Below, piece after piece: positions 1-8,784 of a DNA stretch of 64,000 bases. Each line of letters opens with the position of its first letter. Positions within the stretch are counted from its first letter, which is position 1. The notes beneath the pieces are model-generated. The model was not told the origin of the DNA and did no database searches. It saw nothing but the letters and a program-made list of their open reading frames with translations. The position numbers and the translations under genes are program-made. The stretch comes from Curtobacterium pusillum (lineage in GTDB: Bacteria; Actinomycetota; Actinomycetes; Actinomycetales; Microbacteriaceae). The DNA lies in the NCBI RefSeq assembly GCF_007673235.1, contig NZ_VDZH01000003.1, positions 593,168-657,167 on the forward strand, in the 5' to 3' direction.

Positions 1-810
1 GCGGCAGCGCTGCCGGTGGTCGCGACCGCCCTGGCGGTACACGACCGCTTCGACCTCGCCGCGGGCGTCGAGCTCGATGCCGTGCACGAACGCCTCGGCG
101 CGGATCTCGGCACCGAACGCCACCGCGGCCGGCAGGTACGTGGTGTCCATCGACACCTTGGCGCCGTTCCGGCAGCCCTGGTGGCAGGACCCGCACGAGA
201 CGCAGGCCTGTCGGAGCCCGTGGTGCTCCTGGTGCCGGTCTTCGGTGGTGAGACCGACGGGGGCGTCCGTCGCGGTGATGCCCACGGCTGCGGCGCCGCG
301 GATCATCATGTCGGACGAGGCGTTCCGGGCCGGCGGTCCCATCCGGTAGCGGCGGGCCGGGTCCCACGGGTAGTGCGCGGGGCCGGCGACGCCGACGTCG
401 TGCTCGACCTGCTCGATCCAGCCGGTGAGTTCGGCGTGGTCGATCGGCCAGTCCTCGCCCTGCCCGGAGTCGGTGCGGAGCCGGATGTCGTGCGCGTTCG
501 GCCGCGGGGTGAACGCTCCCCAGTGCAGGGTGGAACCGCCGACACCGGTGCCGCTGTTGTTCGGCCCGAAGGCGGTCGGTGCGCTCCCGCCGCTGATCCG
601 CTCGTCCATCCAGTTGATGTCGCCGGGGGCCTCGACCTCGTCGGGGGTGTGGTCGTCCGGCTCGGTGTTCGGACCGGCCTCGAGCGCGACGACGCTCAGA
701 CCCTTGCGTGCGAGGCTGGCGAGGAGTGGCGCGCCGCCGGCTCCGGTGCCGACGACGACCACGTCGACGACCTCGTCCTCGCTGTGGTGGCGCTGGTGGT
801 CGAGTCTCAT
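1..810 (-). CDS. GMC-family flavin oxidoreductase (partial, C-terminus outside window)
   Basis: FAD-dependent dehydrogenase of the glucose-methanol-choline family. Seen: the N-terminus carries the dinucleotide fold GTGAGGAPL at about residues 19-27, followed by the strand ending in ALEAG. Further on is the family signature around GVGGSTLHWG, and near residues 200-212 a cysteine cluster CVSCGSCHQGC followed by NGAK. That cluster resembles the Fe-S-binding region of gluconate/fructose/FAD-glucose dehydrogenase large subunits. The ATG overlaps the stop of the upstream subunit-3-like fusion by 4 nt (ATGA), so the two are probably co-translated partners. Only the first 270 codons are in the window; the C-terminal His/Asn active site is not visible. 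Substrate unknown; a membrane or secreted sugar/polyol dehydrogenase is an inference. Confidence 0.85.
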   Translation of the reverse strand, partial: MRLDHQRHHSEDEVVDVVVVGTGAGGAPLLASLARKGLSVVALEAGPNTEPDDHTPDEVEAPGDINWMDERISGGSAPTAFGPNNSGTGVGGSTLHWGAFTPRPNAHDIRLRTDSGQGEDWPIDHAELTGWIEQVEHDVGVAGPAHYPWDPARRYRMGPPARNASSDMMIRGAAAVGITATDAPVGLTTEDRHQEHHGLRQACVSCGSCHQGCRNGAKVSMDTTYLPAAVAFGAEIRAEAFVHGIELDARGEVEAVVYRQGGRDHRQRCR

Positions 811-2156
811 CGTGCGGCTCCCGTCGGTTCCCATGCTTCGCGTTCGTCGGCTCCGAGCAGCAGGAAGCCCTGCTTGCGGAGCCCGTCACCGCCGTTGGCG
901 AACCCGTCGTAGTCGACCGCGGCCATCGTCGCGGGGTGCGCCATCCACTGCTTCGCCAGGTCGACGGCGGCGTCCTCGGCCCAGGCCTGCAGCTGGCCGG
1001 AGTCCAGGCGGCCCGACGCCGGCGTGTACTCGCCCGCGTCGATCGACGCGAGGACGTCGGCGAGGTGGTCGTCGCCCTGGGTCGCATCCGCCTGGAGTGC
1101 GTCGAGCCCTGCTCGGTAGGCGTCGACGTCGGCGGGCAGTCCGTCCGGGCGCCAGCCGTCGCCGAGTCCGTCGGCGAGCTGGTCGTCGACGCGCAGCGCG
1201 AGGTCGATCGGCCGGTCGCCGGGCTGCGGCACGACGACGCGCGCCAGGGCCCGGAGGGTGTCGAGCTGCCCGCGGGTGAGGGCACGGGGCTCGCGGTCGG
1301 GGGCGTCGGGCAGCGAGCGGACGGCGAGGACCCCCCGGGTGCGGGCGCTCACCCGCGGGGAGGCGATCACCCGGGCGGTGTCCGCGGGGACGACGGGGCC
1401 GTGGTCGACCCGTCGGCGCCAGAAGTCGCGGATGCGGTCGGCGACCTCGTCCGGCTGCTCCCACGGCAGCAGGTGCGCCGCCCCCGCGACGACGGCGGAC
1501 TCCCCGGCACTCCAGTGCGGCAGGTTCACGGAGCGCTGGGCGTCCGGTCCGAGGTCGCCGTCCTCGGCGCCGGCGAGCACGAGCGCGGGCACGGGGTTGG
1601 CGGGGAACACGGTCGACCAGTCCTCACGGCTGCCGCGGACGAGCCAGTCGGTCCAGGCCTGCGGCACGGCGCGCTGTACATCGTGGACGGCGGTGGCGTG
1701 CGGTTCGGGTGCCAGGCGGGACGCGGTGTTCGCGTCGACGAAGGCCTCGGCCTCGTCCGGTCCGATCTCGCCGTCGGCCGCCCACGCGAGCATGGTGGCG
1801 CGGCGCTCCTCGTCCATCGGCTCCGGCGACAACGGCGAGGCGGCGAGCAGCACCACGGCCCGGAGCCCGAACAGGCCGTTCGTCCCGTCGACGGTGCGGG
1901 ACGCCACCACGGACGCGACCTTGCCGCCCATCGAGTGCCCGAGGAGCGCCCACTCGGTGACGCCGCTGCGACCGATCGCCCGCTCGACGAGGACGACCAT
2001 CTCCTCGACGGTCGTGCCGGTGGCGGCGGTGCTCGTCCCGAAGCCGGGCAGGTCGATCCCGACGAGGTCGAGCGTGCCGGCGAGGCGGGTACGGAGGCCC
2101 ACGAACTCCTCGGAACTCGAGCCGAGGGCGTGCAGGCAGAACACGGTGGTGGGCAT
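807..2156 (-). CDS. alpha/beta hydrolase fused to gluconate 2-dehydrogenase subunit 3-like domain
   Basis: 449 residues in two parts. Residues 1-250 are an alpha/beta hydrolase: HALGSSS oxyanion region, nucleophile elbow GHSMG with Ser75, a likely acid at Asp199 or Asp201 (AGAEDGD) and His228 (GAAHLLPW). Residues 290-449 look like the small subunit 3 of gluconate 2-dehydrogenase-type enzymes: an LDTLRALARVVVP helix start, and a conserved-looking end with AVDYDGFANGGDGLRKQGF. Subunit 3 normally is a free-standing protein of roughly 170-250 residues that partners a GMC flavoprotein, and such a flavoprotein follows with a 4-nt overlap. The hydrolase fusion is unusual. A GAAGGA Shine-Dalgarno-like stretch abuts the ATG. 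It could hydrolyse an ester or lactone product of the dehydrogenase; that role is inference. Confidence 0.75.
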   Translation of the reverse strand: MPTTVFCLHALGSSSEEFVGLRTRLAGTLDLVGIDLPGFGTSTAATGTTVEEMVVLVERAIGRSGVTEWALLGHSMGGKVASVVASRTVDGTNGLFGLRAVVLLAASPLSPEPMDEERRATMLAWAADGEIGPDEAEAFVDANTASRLAPEPHATAVHDVQRAVPQAWTDWLVRGSREDWSTVFPANPVPALVLAGAEDGDLGPDAQRSVNLPHWSAGESAVVAGAAHLLPWEQPDEVADRIRDFWRRRVDHGPVVPADTARVIASPRVSARTRGVLAVRSLPDAPDREPRALTRGQLDTLRALARVVVPQPGDRPIDLALRVDDQLADGLGDGWRPDGLPADVDAYRAGLDALQADATQGDDHLADVLASIDAGEYTPASGRLDSGQLQAWAEDAAVDLAKQWMAHPATMAAVDYDGFANGGDGLRKQGFLLLGADEREAWEPTGAAR

Positions 2157-2276
2157 CCTTCGTTCCTACGTGCCTGCGTACCGACGCTCACAGCACCGCT
2201 GTACCCCGTGTTTCGAACATGCGAAGATCGGCGGCGGTCCGGGCGGAACCGATGGTGGCGACGGTAGGTTCCAGCC

Positions 2277-4850
2277 ATGAGTGCAGAGCTGACGCTCGGC
2301 GCCGAGGAAGAACTGCACCTCATCGACCTCGAGTCCGGCCGACTTTCCGCGAAGGCCCCGCGCCTTCTGCCCAAGCTGCCCGCCGATCGCTTCGGCGCGG
2401 AACTCCAGCGGACCACCATCGAGACGAACACCCCCGTGGTGCGGACCCTCGACGACCTCAGACGGGTGATCGTCGACCTCCGCCAGGAGCTCAGCGCCGC
2501 GATCGCCCCCGCGGGTGTCACGATCGCGGCGGCCGGCACCGCACCGCGCTCCGAGTACGCCGACTTCGAGCTGACGAGCGGCGGACGCTACGGCCGCATG
2601 CAGGAGCAGTACCGGATGCTCGTCGACGAACAGCTCATCTGCGGCCTGCAGGTGCACGTCGGGGTGAGCGATCGCGACCTCGCGGTGCAGATCGCCCAGC
2701 GGGTGGCCCCCGTGCTGCCGGTGCTGCTGGCGCTCAGTGCGTCGAGTCCGTTCTGGAACGGGCAGGACACCGGCTACTCGTCGTTCCGCAGCATCATCTG
2801 GCAGCGCTGGCCGTCCGCCGGCAGCTTCGGGCGGGTGTCCGACGCCGCCGAGTACGACAAGGTGCTCGACGACCTCATCGCCTCCGGGGTCATCGCGGAC
2901 AAGAAGATGGCGTACTTCGATGTCCGACCCTCGTCGCACGCGCCGACGCTCGAGCTCCGGGTCTGCGACGCGACGCCGATCGTCGACGACGCCGTCCTGA
3001 TCGCCGGGCTGTTCCGGGCGGCCGTCCGGAAGGCCGAGAAGGCGGTCGAGTCCGGGGCCGAGTGGCACCCCCGCAGCGAACCCCTGCACCGGGCCGCGAT
3101 GTGGCAGGCGGCGCGCGGTGGCCTGACCGGCGAACTGCTCGGGCTCGGCCAGCACCCGGAGCGGCTCCCCGCCGAGACCGCCGTCCGGCAGCTCGTCTCC
3201 CGCCTGCGTCCGGAGCTCGAGGAGCTCGGCGACTGGGGCACGGTGGCCGAGCTCGCCGAGGACACCCTCGCCCGCGGCAACTCCACCGACCGGCAGCGGA
3301 CCGCGTACGCCGAGCGCGGCGAGCTCGACGACGTCGTGGCGTCGGTCGTCGAGGACACCGCCGGCACGCCCTCCGGCCGCACCGAGCACCCGACCGTGAC
3401 CCTGCCGTCATACCGCGTCCGCGCCGGCGACGAGGCAGTCGGTCCCGGTGCCCGACCGCGCCCGGCCTTCCGGGACCTCGCCCTGTTCTTCCGCGACTGG
3501 GACGCCGAGACCACGATCGACCGGTGCGCCGCCCGCGACGCCTGGACCCGCGAGCACGAGGTCGGGTTCGTGGTCGACGGCGGCGTCCAGGCGTTCGGGT
3601 GCGACCTCGTCCCGCGGACGATCAGCGCCTACGAGTGGAGTCAGCTCGCCGCCGGCCTCTCACAGCGGGCCCGTGCCGTCGAGCTGTTCCTCCGCGACGC
3701 GTACGGCGAGCAGCGGATCGTCGCGGACGGTGCGATGGACGCGCACCAGTTCGTCGGTGCGAACGGCTGGGACCCGGACGCGTCACGCCTCCCCGCATCG
3801 GCCGTCCGTGCGCCGGTGATGGGCTTCGACCTGGTCCGGAACGAGTTCGGCGGGTGGCGTGTCCTCGAGGACAACGTCCGGTCGCCCTCCGGCGTCGCGT
3901 ACGGCATGGCCCTCCGCGAGCTGATGGACGACGTGGTGCCGGACGCCCCGCGTCCCGCGAACCTGCGCGACCCGGCGAGCGTCACCGCGCGCCTCCGCGA
4001 CACCCTGCGGACCAACGCGACCGCCGTCACCGGCAACCCGGACCCGGTGATCGCGCTGATCAGCGACGGCCCCGCCGCCGGCGCGTGGTTCGAGCACCGC
4101 AGGCTGGCCGACGGGGCCGGGCTGCGCCTCCTGGCCGACACCGACCTGGACGTCCGCGACGGCCACGTCGTCGTCGCGGCGACCGGTGAGGTCCTGGACG
4201 GGCTGTACCTCCGGATCGACCGGGACGCGAGCGCCCTGACCACCGAGCGCGTGCCGGACCTGGGCGCCCGGATCCTCGACGCGGCCGAGGCCGGACGGGT
4301 GCACCTGGCCAACGCGCCGGGCAACGCGCTCGTCGACGACAAGGCGATGTACGTCAACGTGCCCGACCTCATCTGGTACTACCTCGAGGAGAAACCCCTG
4401 CTCGACTCGGTGCCCACCTACCGCACGAGCATCGAGGGCGAACGGCTCTCCGTGCTCGACCGCGTCGGCGAACTCGTCACGAAGCCCGTCGACGGCGAGG
4501 GTGGCAGGGACGTCCTCATCGGACCGAGCGCGAGCGCCCCCGAGGTCGCCGAGCGACGTCGCGCGATCGCCGCCGACCCCGCGGGCTGGGTCGGCCAGGA
4601 GGTCGTGCAGCTCTCCTCGCACCCGACGATCGGGCCGGCGGGGCTCGATCCCCGGCACGTCGACCTCCGCGCCTTCGTGTACGTCACGGGGACCGGCCCG
4701 GACGACACCCACCTCGCCGACGTCGCGCTCACCCGCGTCGCACCCGAGGGCAGCATGGTCGTGAACTCGTCGCGGGGCGGCGGCGCCAAGGACACGTGGA
4801 TCCTCGGTGCTCCCGCGACCGGGTCCGGCACCACCGAGGGAGACAGCTGA
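2277..4850 (+). CDS. GCS2-type carboxylate-amine ligase fused to circularly permuted ATP-grasp
   Basis: 857 residues joining two ligase modules. Residues 1-360 are a glutamate-cysteine-ligase family 2 (YbdK-like) domain: GAEEELHLID at the start, ELQRTTIETNTPVV, CGLQVHVG (usually CGxHVHVG), ASSPFWNGQDTGY and TLELRVCDATP. Residues 395-850 are a circularly permuted type-2 ATP-grasp (formerly DUF404/DUF403): VDGGVQAFGCD, ISAYEWSQLAAGLSQRARAV, FDLVRNEFGGWRVLEDN and NAPGNALVDDKAMY. Both modules form ATP-dependent amide or peptide bonds, so the protein may add amino acids sequentially. It heads an overlapping trio with an AsnB-type amidotransferase (1-nt overlap) and an S9 peptidase. The ATG follows TAGGTT by 6 nt, suggesting a leaderless mRNA. 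Substrates unknown; a small peptide product is inferred. Confidence 0.85.
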   Translation: MSAELTLGAEEELHLIDLESGRLSAKAPRLLPKLPADRFGAELQRTTIETNTPVVRTLDDLRRVIVDLRQELSAAIAPAGVTIAAAGTAPRSEYADFELTSGGRYGRMQEQYRMLVDEQLICGLQVHVGVSDRDLAVQIAQRVAPVLPVLLALSASSPFWNGQDTGYSSFRSIIWQRWPSAGSFGRVSDAAEYDKVLDDLIASGVIADKKMAYFDVRPSSHAPTLELRVCDATPIVDDAVLIAGLFRAAVRKAEKAVESGAEWHPRSEPLHRAAMWQAARGGLTGELLGLGQHPERLPAETAVRQLVSRLRPELEELGDWGTVAELAEDTLARGNSTDRQRTAYAERGELDDVVASVVEDTAGTPSGRTEHPTVTLPSYRVRAGDEAVGPGARPRPAFRDLALFFRDWDAETTIDRCAARDAWTREHEVGFVVDGGVQAFGCDLVPRTISAYEWSQLAAGLSQRARAVELFLRDAYGEQRIVADGAMDAHQFVGANGWDPDASRLPASAVRAPVMGFDLVRNEFGGWRVLEDNVRSPSGVAYGMALRELMDDVVPDAPRPANLRDPASVTARLRDTLRTNATAVTGNPDPVIALISDGPAAGAWFEHRRLADGAGLRLLADTDLDVRDGHVVVAATGEVLDGLYLRIDRDASALTTERVPDLGARILDAAEAGRVHLANAPGNALVDDKAMYVNVPDLIWYYLEEKPLLDSVPTYRTSIEGERLSVLDRVGELVTKPVDGEGGRDVLIGPSASAPEVAERRRAIAADPAGWVGQEVVQLSSHPTIGPAGLDPRHVDLRAFVYVTGTGPDDTHLADVALTRVAPEGSMVVNSSRGGGAKDTWILGAPATGSGTTEGDS

Positions 4851-6661
4851 TGTGTGGACTCGCGGGCGAGATCCGGTTCGACGGGACGTCCCCGGACGTC
4901 GGCGCGGTGGCCCGGATGACCGGGTGTCTGCGGCACCGCGGTCCGGACGGCGACGGACTGTGGGCACGCGGGCCGGTGGCGCTCGGGCACCGCCGGCTGT
5001 CGATCGTCGACCTGTCCACGGCCGGGGCCCAGCCGATGGTGGTCCCGCGGCTCGGGCTGACGATCGCCTACAACGGCATGGTCTACAACTACCGGCAGCT
5101 CCGCGACGAGCTGCACGGCAAGGGGCACACGTTCGACTCGACCTCGGACACCGAGGTGATCGTCGCGGCGTACGCCGAGTGGGGCACCGCGTTCGTCGAC
5201 CACCTGATCGGCATGTTCGCGATCGCGATCTGGGAGCACGCGAGCGGTCGGCTCGTGCTCGCCCGTGACCGGCTCGGCGTCAAGCCGCTCTACGTCGCCG
5301 AGGTCCCGGGCGGGATGCGCTTCGCGAGCTCCCTGCCGGCGATCCTGGCGGGGAACGCGGGTGCCGGCGACGGCGGTGGGCACAGCGTCGACACGTCCAT
5401 CGACCCGGTCGCCTTCGCGTCGTACATGACCTTCCACTCCATCGTCCCGGCACCCCGGACGATCCTGTCCGGCGTCGGCAAGCTGCCACCCGCCACCGTC
5501 CGGGTGGTCGAGCCGTCCGGTGCGTTCCGCGACACCACGTACTGGGAGCCCCGCTTCGAGCGCGACCCCGACAAGGCCGACTGGAGCGACCAGGACTGGC
5601 AGGAGGGCTTCACCGAGAAGCTCCGCACCGCCGTCGAGCGTCGCATGGTCGCCGACGTGCCGGTCGGCGTGCTGCTGTCCGGCGGCATCGACTCGTCCCT
5701 CGTGGTGGCGCTGCTCGCCGAGGCCGGCCAGCAGGACCTCGCGACGTTCAGCATCGGCTTCGAGTCGGCGGGCGGGGAGTCCGGCGACGAGTTCGAGTAC
5801 TCCGACGAGGTCGCACGGCACTTCGGCACCGACCACCACCGCATCCGCATCCCCTCGTCGCGCCTGCTCGACGGGATCGACGGGGCGATCCAGGCGATGA
5901 GCGAGCCGATGGTCAGCCACGACTGCGTCGCGTTCTACCTGCTGTCCCAGGAGGTCTCGCAGCACGTCAAGGTCGTGCAGTCCGGCCAGGGCGCGGACGA
6001 GGTGCTCGGCGGGTACAGCTGGTACCCGCCGCTCGCGTCCGTCCCACGGGACCAGGCCGCGGAGGCCTACCGCTCGGTGTTCATGGACCGGCGCTGGCCG
6101 GCGCTCCAGCCGCTGCTCGGGGAGCGCTGGCGGAGCGACGACGACACCCCGTCGGCGTTCGTGGACGCCTCGTTCGCGGTCCCGGGAGCGGAGACGAGCG
6201 TCGACGCCGCGCTCCGCAGCGACACGATGACGATGCTCGTCGACGACCCGGTGAAGCGCGTCGACAACATGACGATGGCGTGGGGGCTCGAGGCGCGCGT
6301 GCCGTTCCTCGACCACGAGTTCGTCGAGTTCGCGGGCGCGATCCCGCCGTCGCTCAAGCTGGCGGACGGCGGCAAGGGCGTCATGAAGCGCGCGGCACGC
6401 GGCATCGTGCCCGACGCCGTCATCGACCGGACGAAGGGGTACTTCCCGGTGCCGGCGATCCGCCAGCTCGAGGGCCCCTACCTCGAGCGCGTCCGGCAGG
6501 CGCTGCACGCCCCGGAGGCGCGCGAGCGCGGGCTCTTCGACCCGGGTACGGTCGAGCGGATGCTCCAGGACCCGAACAGCACACGGACCGAGATCGGCGC
6601 GAACGCGCTCTGGCAGCTCGGCCTGATCGAGATGTGGCTGCAGCACCAGGGGGTGCGGTGA
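4850..6661 (+). CDS. asparagine synthase-like amidotransferase (N-acetylglutaminylglutamine amidotransferase type)
   Basis: 603 residues, the class II glutamine amidotransferase plus synthetase layout. Cys2 follows the initiator Met (MCGLAGEIRF), the GATase domain spans about residues 1-200 (RHRGPDGDG, GHRRLSIVDLS), and the synthetase domain has the PP-loop SGGIDSS at residues 277-283 and LEARVPFLDHEFVEFA near the end. It transfers glutamine-derived ammonia to an ATP-activated carboxylate. The start must be at 4850, because Cys2 has to be residue 2; its ATG overlaps the ligase stop (TGATG). The family most like it makes N-acetylglutaminylglutamine amide in proteobacteria, where the partner is a GNAT/ATP-grasp protein. 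Here the partner is the GCS2/ATP-grasp fusion, so the product may differ. An ordinary asparagine synthase is the alternative. Confidence 0.85.
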   Translation: MCGLAGEIRFDGTSPDVGAVARMTGCLRHRGPDGDGLWARGPVALGHRRLSIVDLSTAGAQPMVVPRLGLTIAYNGMVYNYRQLRDELHGKGHTFDSTSDTEVIVAAYAEWGTAFVDHLIGMFAIAIWEHASGRLVLARDRLGVKPLYVAEVPGGMRFASSLPAILAGNAGAGDGGGHSVDTSIDPVAFASYMTFHSIVPAPRTILSGVGKLPPATVRVVEPSGAFRDTTYWEPRFERDPDKADWSDQDWQEGFTEKLRTAVERRMVADVPVGVLLSGGIDSSLVVALLAEAGQQDLATFSIGFESAGGESGDEFEYSDEVARHFGTDHHRIRIPSSRLLDGIDGAIQAMSEPMVSHDCVAFYLLSQEVSQHVKVVQSGQGADEVLGGYSWYPPLASVPRDQAAEAYRSVFMDRRWPALQPLLGERWRSDDDTPSAFVDASFAVPGAETSVDAALRSDTMTMLVDDPVKRVDNMTMAWGLEARVPFLDHEFVEFAGAIPPSLKLADGGKGVMKRAARGIVPDAVIDRTKGYFPVPAIRQLEGPYLERVRQALHAPEARERGLFDPGTVERMLQDPNSTRTEIGANALWQLGLIEMWLQHQGVR

Positions 6662-8586
6662 GCGGGTCGACGGTGCGGACTGGAGGCGCGGATCGCGTCG
6701 GGTCGTCGGCCCGCGTCGAGCAGGCGGTCGGCCTGGGCGAGCGCCTCGTCTCGGCCTGGGGATCGTGGGGGCCCACCATGACGCGAAACGCGCGCCGGGT
6801 GGCGTTCGTCAGCGACCGGCACGGCAGCCCCGAGGTCTTCGTGCAGGACGTCGTCGTCGACGGCGCTCCGTCCGAACCCGTCCGGATCCGACTGTCCGAC
6901 GACCCGGTGATCCGGGTGACGTGGTCCTCCGATGGGGAGTGGCTCGCCGTGGCGATCGCGACCGACGGCGGCGTGAAGCAGCAGGTCTGGGTGGTCCGGC
7001 CGGACGGCACCGACGCCGCGCAGATCGCCGGCTCGCGGTACCAGCACGCCGAACTCGGACCGTGGAGCCGCAGCGGGCACCGGGTCGTCATCACGCTGCC
7101 CTCCACCGAACCCGAGCAGCCCGCACGCTCGTACCTCGTCGACCCGGTCTCCGGCGACCGCGACGACCTCGCCGTCGGGGAGCTCATCCACATCCTCGAC
7201 CTCTCCGTCGAGGAACGCCTCGTCGTGCTCCGGGACGGGCAGCGCGGCCACGAGTTCGTCGTCGTGGTCGACCGGCTGACCGACGAGAGCCAGGCGCTCC
7301 TGACCGATCCGCCGGACGGATCGGCGGAGATCGCGTTCCTCCGTCCATCGCCCGCGAGCGAGACCAGCCCGCTCGTCGCCTACGTCGCGACCGAGGCCGG
7401 CCTCCCGCGCCGGCAGCTCGTCGCGCAGCCCGTCGGACCGCACGGCTGGCGCGGGCAGCCCCGCCGGATCATCGAGCGCGCCGACGCGGAACTCGAGTAC
7501 CTCGACGCCGACGACGCCGGGCGGACACTCCTGCTCGTCTGGAACGTCGACGGTCGCAGCGAACTCGACCTCATCAACACCCACGACGCCTCACGCACCC
7601 CGGTGCCGGACCTGCCCGGGTACGTCGTCACCGACCCGGTCCTCAGTCGCGACGGGCGGAGCGTCATCCTCGCCGTCGAGGGCCCCACCCGGCCGCGCGA
7701 ACTCTGGCGACTCGACACGAACGCGCTCACGTGGAGCCGGGTCACCGACGCGCCGGACCTCCCCGACGTGCCGCTGGTGGAGCCGACCCTCGAGCGGTTC
7801 GCCGCGCGTGACGGACTGGAGCTCACCGGCTGGCTGTACCGGGCCGTGGAGCCGACCGTGTCGTCGACCGGCGGCGACCCCGATGCCGGTGCCGCGCCTC
7901 CAGGCCGCGCAGCGATGCTGCACCTGCACGGCGGACCGGAGTCGCAGGAGCGACCCACCTTCTCGCCGCAGCACCAGGCGCTCGCCGCCGCGGGCGTCAC
8001 GGTCTTCGCACCGAACATCCGCGGCTCCAGCGGGTACGGGCGGGACTTCGTGCACGCGGACGACCTCGCGCTGCGCTGGAACGCGCTCGCCGACGTCGTG
8101 GACTGCGCACGGTTCCTGGTGTCGAACGGGTACGCGGACCGTTCGCGCGTGGCCGTCGAGGGCCGCTCCTACGGCGGGTACGCCACCCTCGCGTCGCTGG
8201 CGTTCACCCCGGACGTCTTCGCCGCCGGCGTCGCGGTGTGCGGGATGAGCGACTTCGCGACGTTCTACCGGGACACCGAACCGTGGATCGCATCGGCAGC
8301 CGCCACGAAGTACGGGCACCCCGTGGACGACGCCGCACTGCTCGACTCGCTCTCGCCGATGCGGGCGATCGACGACGTCACCGCGCCGCTGCTCGTCGTG
8401 CACGGTGAACTCGACACGAACGTGCCGATCGGTGAGGCGCACCAGGTCGTCGCGGCGCTGCGGGGACGGTCGCACGACGTGGAGTACCTCGAGCTCGCGG
8501 GCGAGGGGCACGAGTACCGGCGAGCGTCGTCGCGCGTGGAGCTCGTGCGGCGCATGGTGACGTTCCTGGCGGCGCGCCTGCGGTAG
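6658..8586 (+). CDS. S9 family (prolyl oligopeptidase-type) peptidase
   Basis: 642 residues. Residues 35-390 form a WD40-like beta-propeller (for example RRVAFVSDRHGSPEVF, VRVTWSSDGEWLAV). Residues 400-642 are the alpha/beta hydrolase catalytic domain, with HLHGGPESQ, Ser504 in GRSYGG, Asp586 in HGELDTNVP and His618 in GEGHEY. No signal peptide is evident, so it should act in the cytosol on short peptides or amides. The GTG overlaps the amidotransferase stop by 4 nt (GTGA), which supports this start and coupling in one operon; a later ATG at 6778 would cut into the first propeller blade. In the proteobacterial peptide-osmolyte cluster an M42 hydrolase occupies this place; here an S9 enzyme may turn over or trim the product. 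Codons 6-12 coincide with a dispersed CTGGAGGC-type motif. Confidence 0.87.
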   Translation: MSGSTVRTGGADRVGSSARVEQAVGLGERLVSAWGSWGPTMTRNARRVAFVSDRHGSPEVFVQDVVVDGAPSEPVRIRLSDDPVIRVTWSSDGEWLAVAIATDGGVKQQVWVVRPDGTDAAQIAGSRYQHAELGPWSRSGHRVVITLPSTEPEQPARSYLVDPVSGDRDDLAVGELIHILDLSVEERLVVLRDGQRGHEFVVVVDRLTDESQALLTDPPDGSAEIAFLRPSPASETSPLVAYVATEAGLPRRQLVAQPVGPHGWRGQPRRIIERADAELEYLDADDAGRTLLLVWNVDGRSELDLINTHDASRTPVPDLPGYVVTDPVLSRDGRSVILAVEGPTRPRELWRLDTNALTWSRVTDAPDLPDVPLVEPTLERFAARDGLELTGWLYRAVEPTVSSTGGDPDAGAAPPGRAAMLHLHGGPESQERPTFSPQHQALAAAGVTVFAPNIRGSSGYGRDFVHADDLALRWNALADVVDCARFLVSNGYADRSRVAVEGRSYGGYATLASLAFTPDVFAAGVAVCGMSDFATFYRDTEPWIASAAATKYGHPVDDAALLDSLSPMRAIDDVTAPLLVVHGELDTNVPIGEAHQVVAALRGRSHDVEYLELAGEGHEYRRASSRVELVRRMVTFLAARLR

Positions 8587-8620
8587 CACGGGGGCGGGGT
8601 GGTGCCGCGCGCCGCGCTCC

Positions 8621-8720
8621 GCAGTGTGCGAGGTCCCGCGCAGTGTGCGGGGTGAAGTGGCTCCCACACTGCTGGGAGCCTCGCACGGTGTTGGAGCGCA
8701 CGTCGCACGGTGCGAGGTGC
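8621..8720. repeat. cluster of GTGCGRGG inverted/direct repeats
   Basis: Between the S9 peptidase and the GNAT gene the motif GCAGTGTGCGRGG occurs head-to-tail at 8621 and 8639. Reverse-complement copies (CCTCGCAC) occur near 8680, and another forward copy GTGCGAGGTGCGG near 8711. The inverted arrangement can fold into several hairpins. A 71-nt imperfect palindrome with the same arm sequence lies at 32105-32175, so this is a dispersed REP-like family. It may end transcription of the ligase trio. Confidence 0.6.
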
Positions 8721-8784
8721 GGGCGCCGCGTCACGTGGTGCAACGATGCGCCGTCGGACGCTCGTGGAGTCGCAGGATGGACAC

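Noticed and set aside
2205-2225. A LexA-like SOS box near CGAACATGCGAA between the divergent genes at 2156 and 2277
   Set aside because: Only the left half agrees with the actinobacterial consensus; the right half (GTTCG) is missing.
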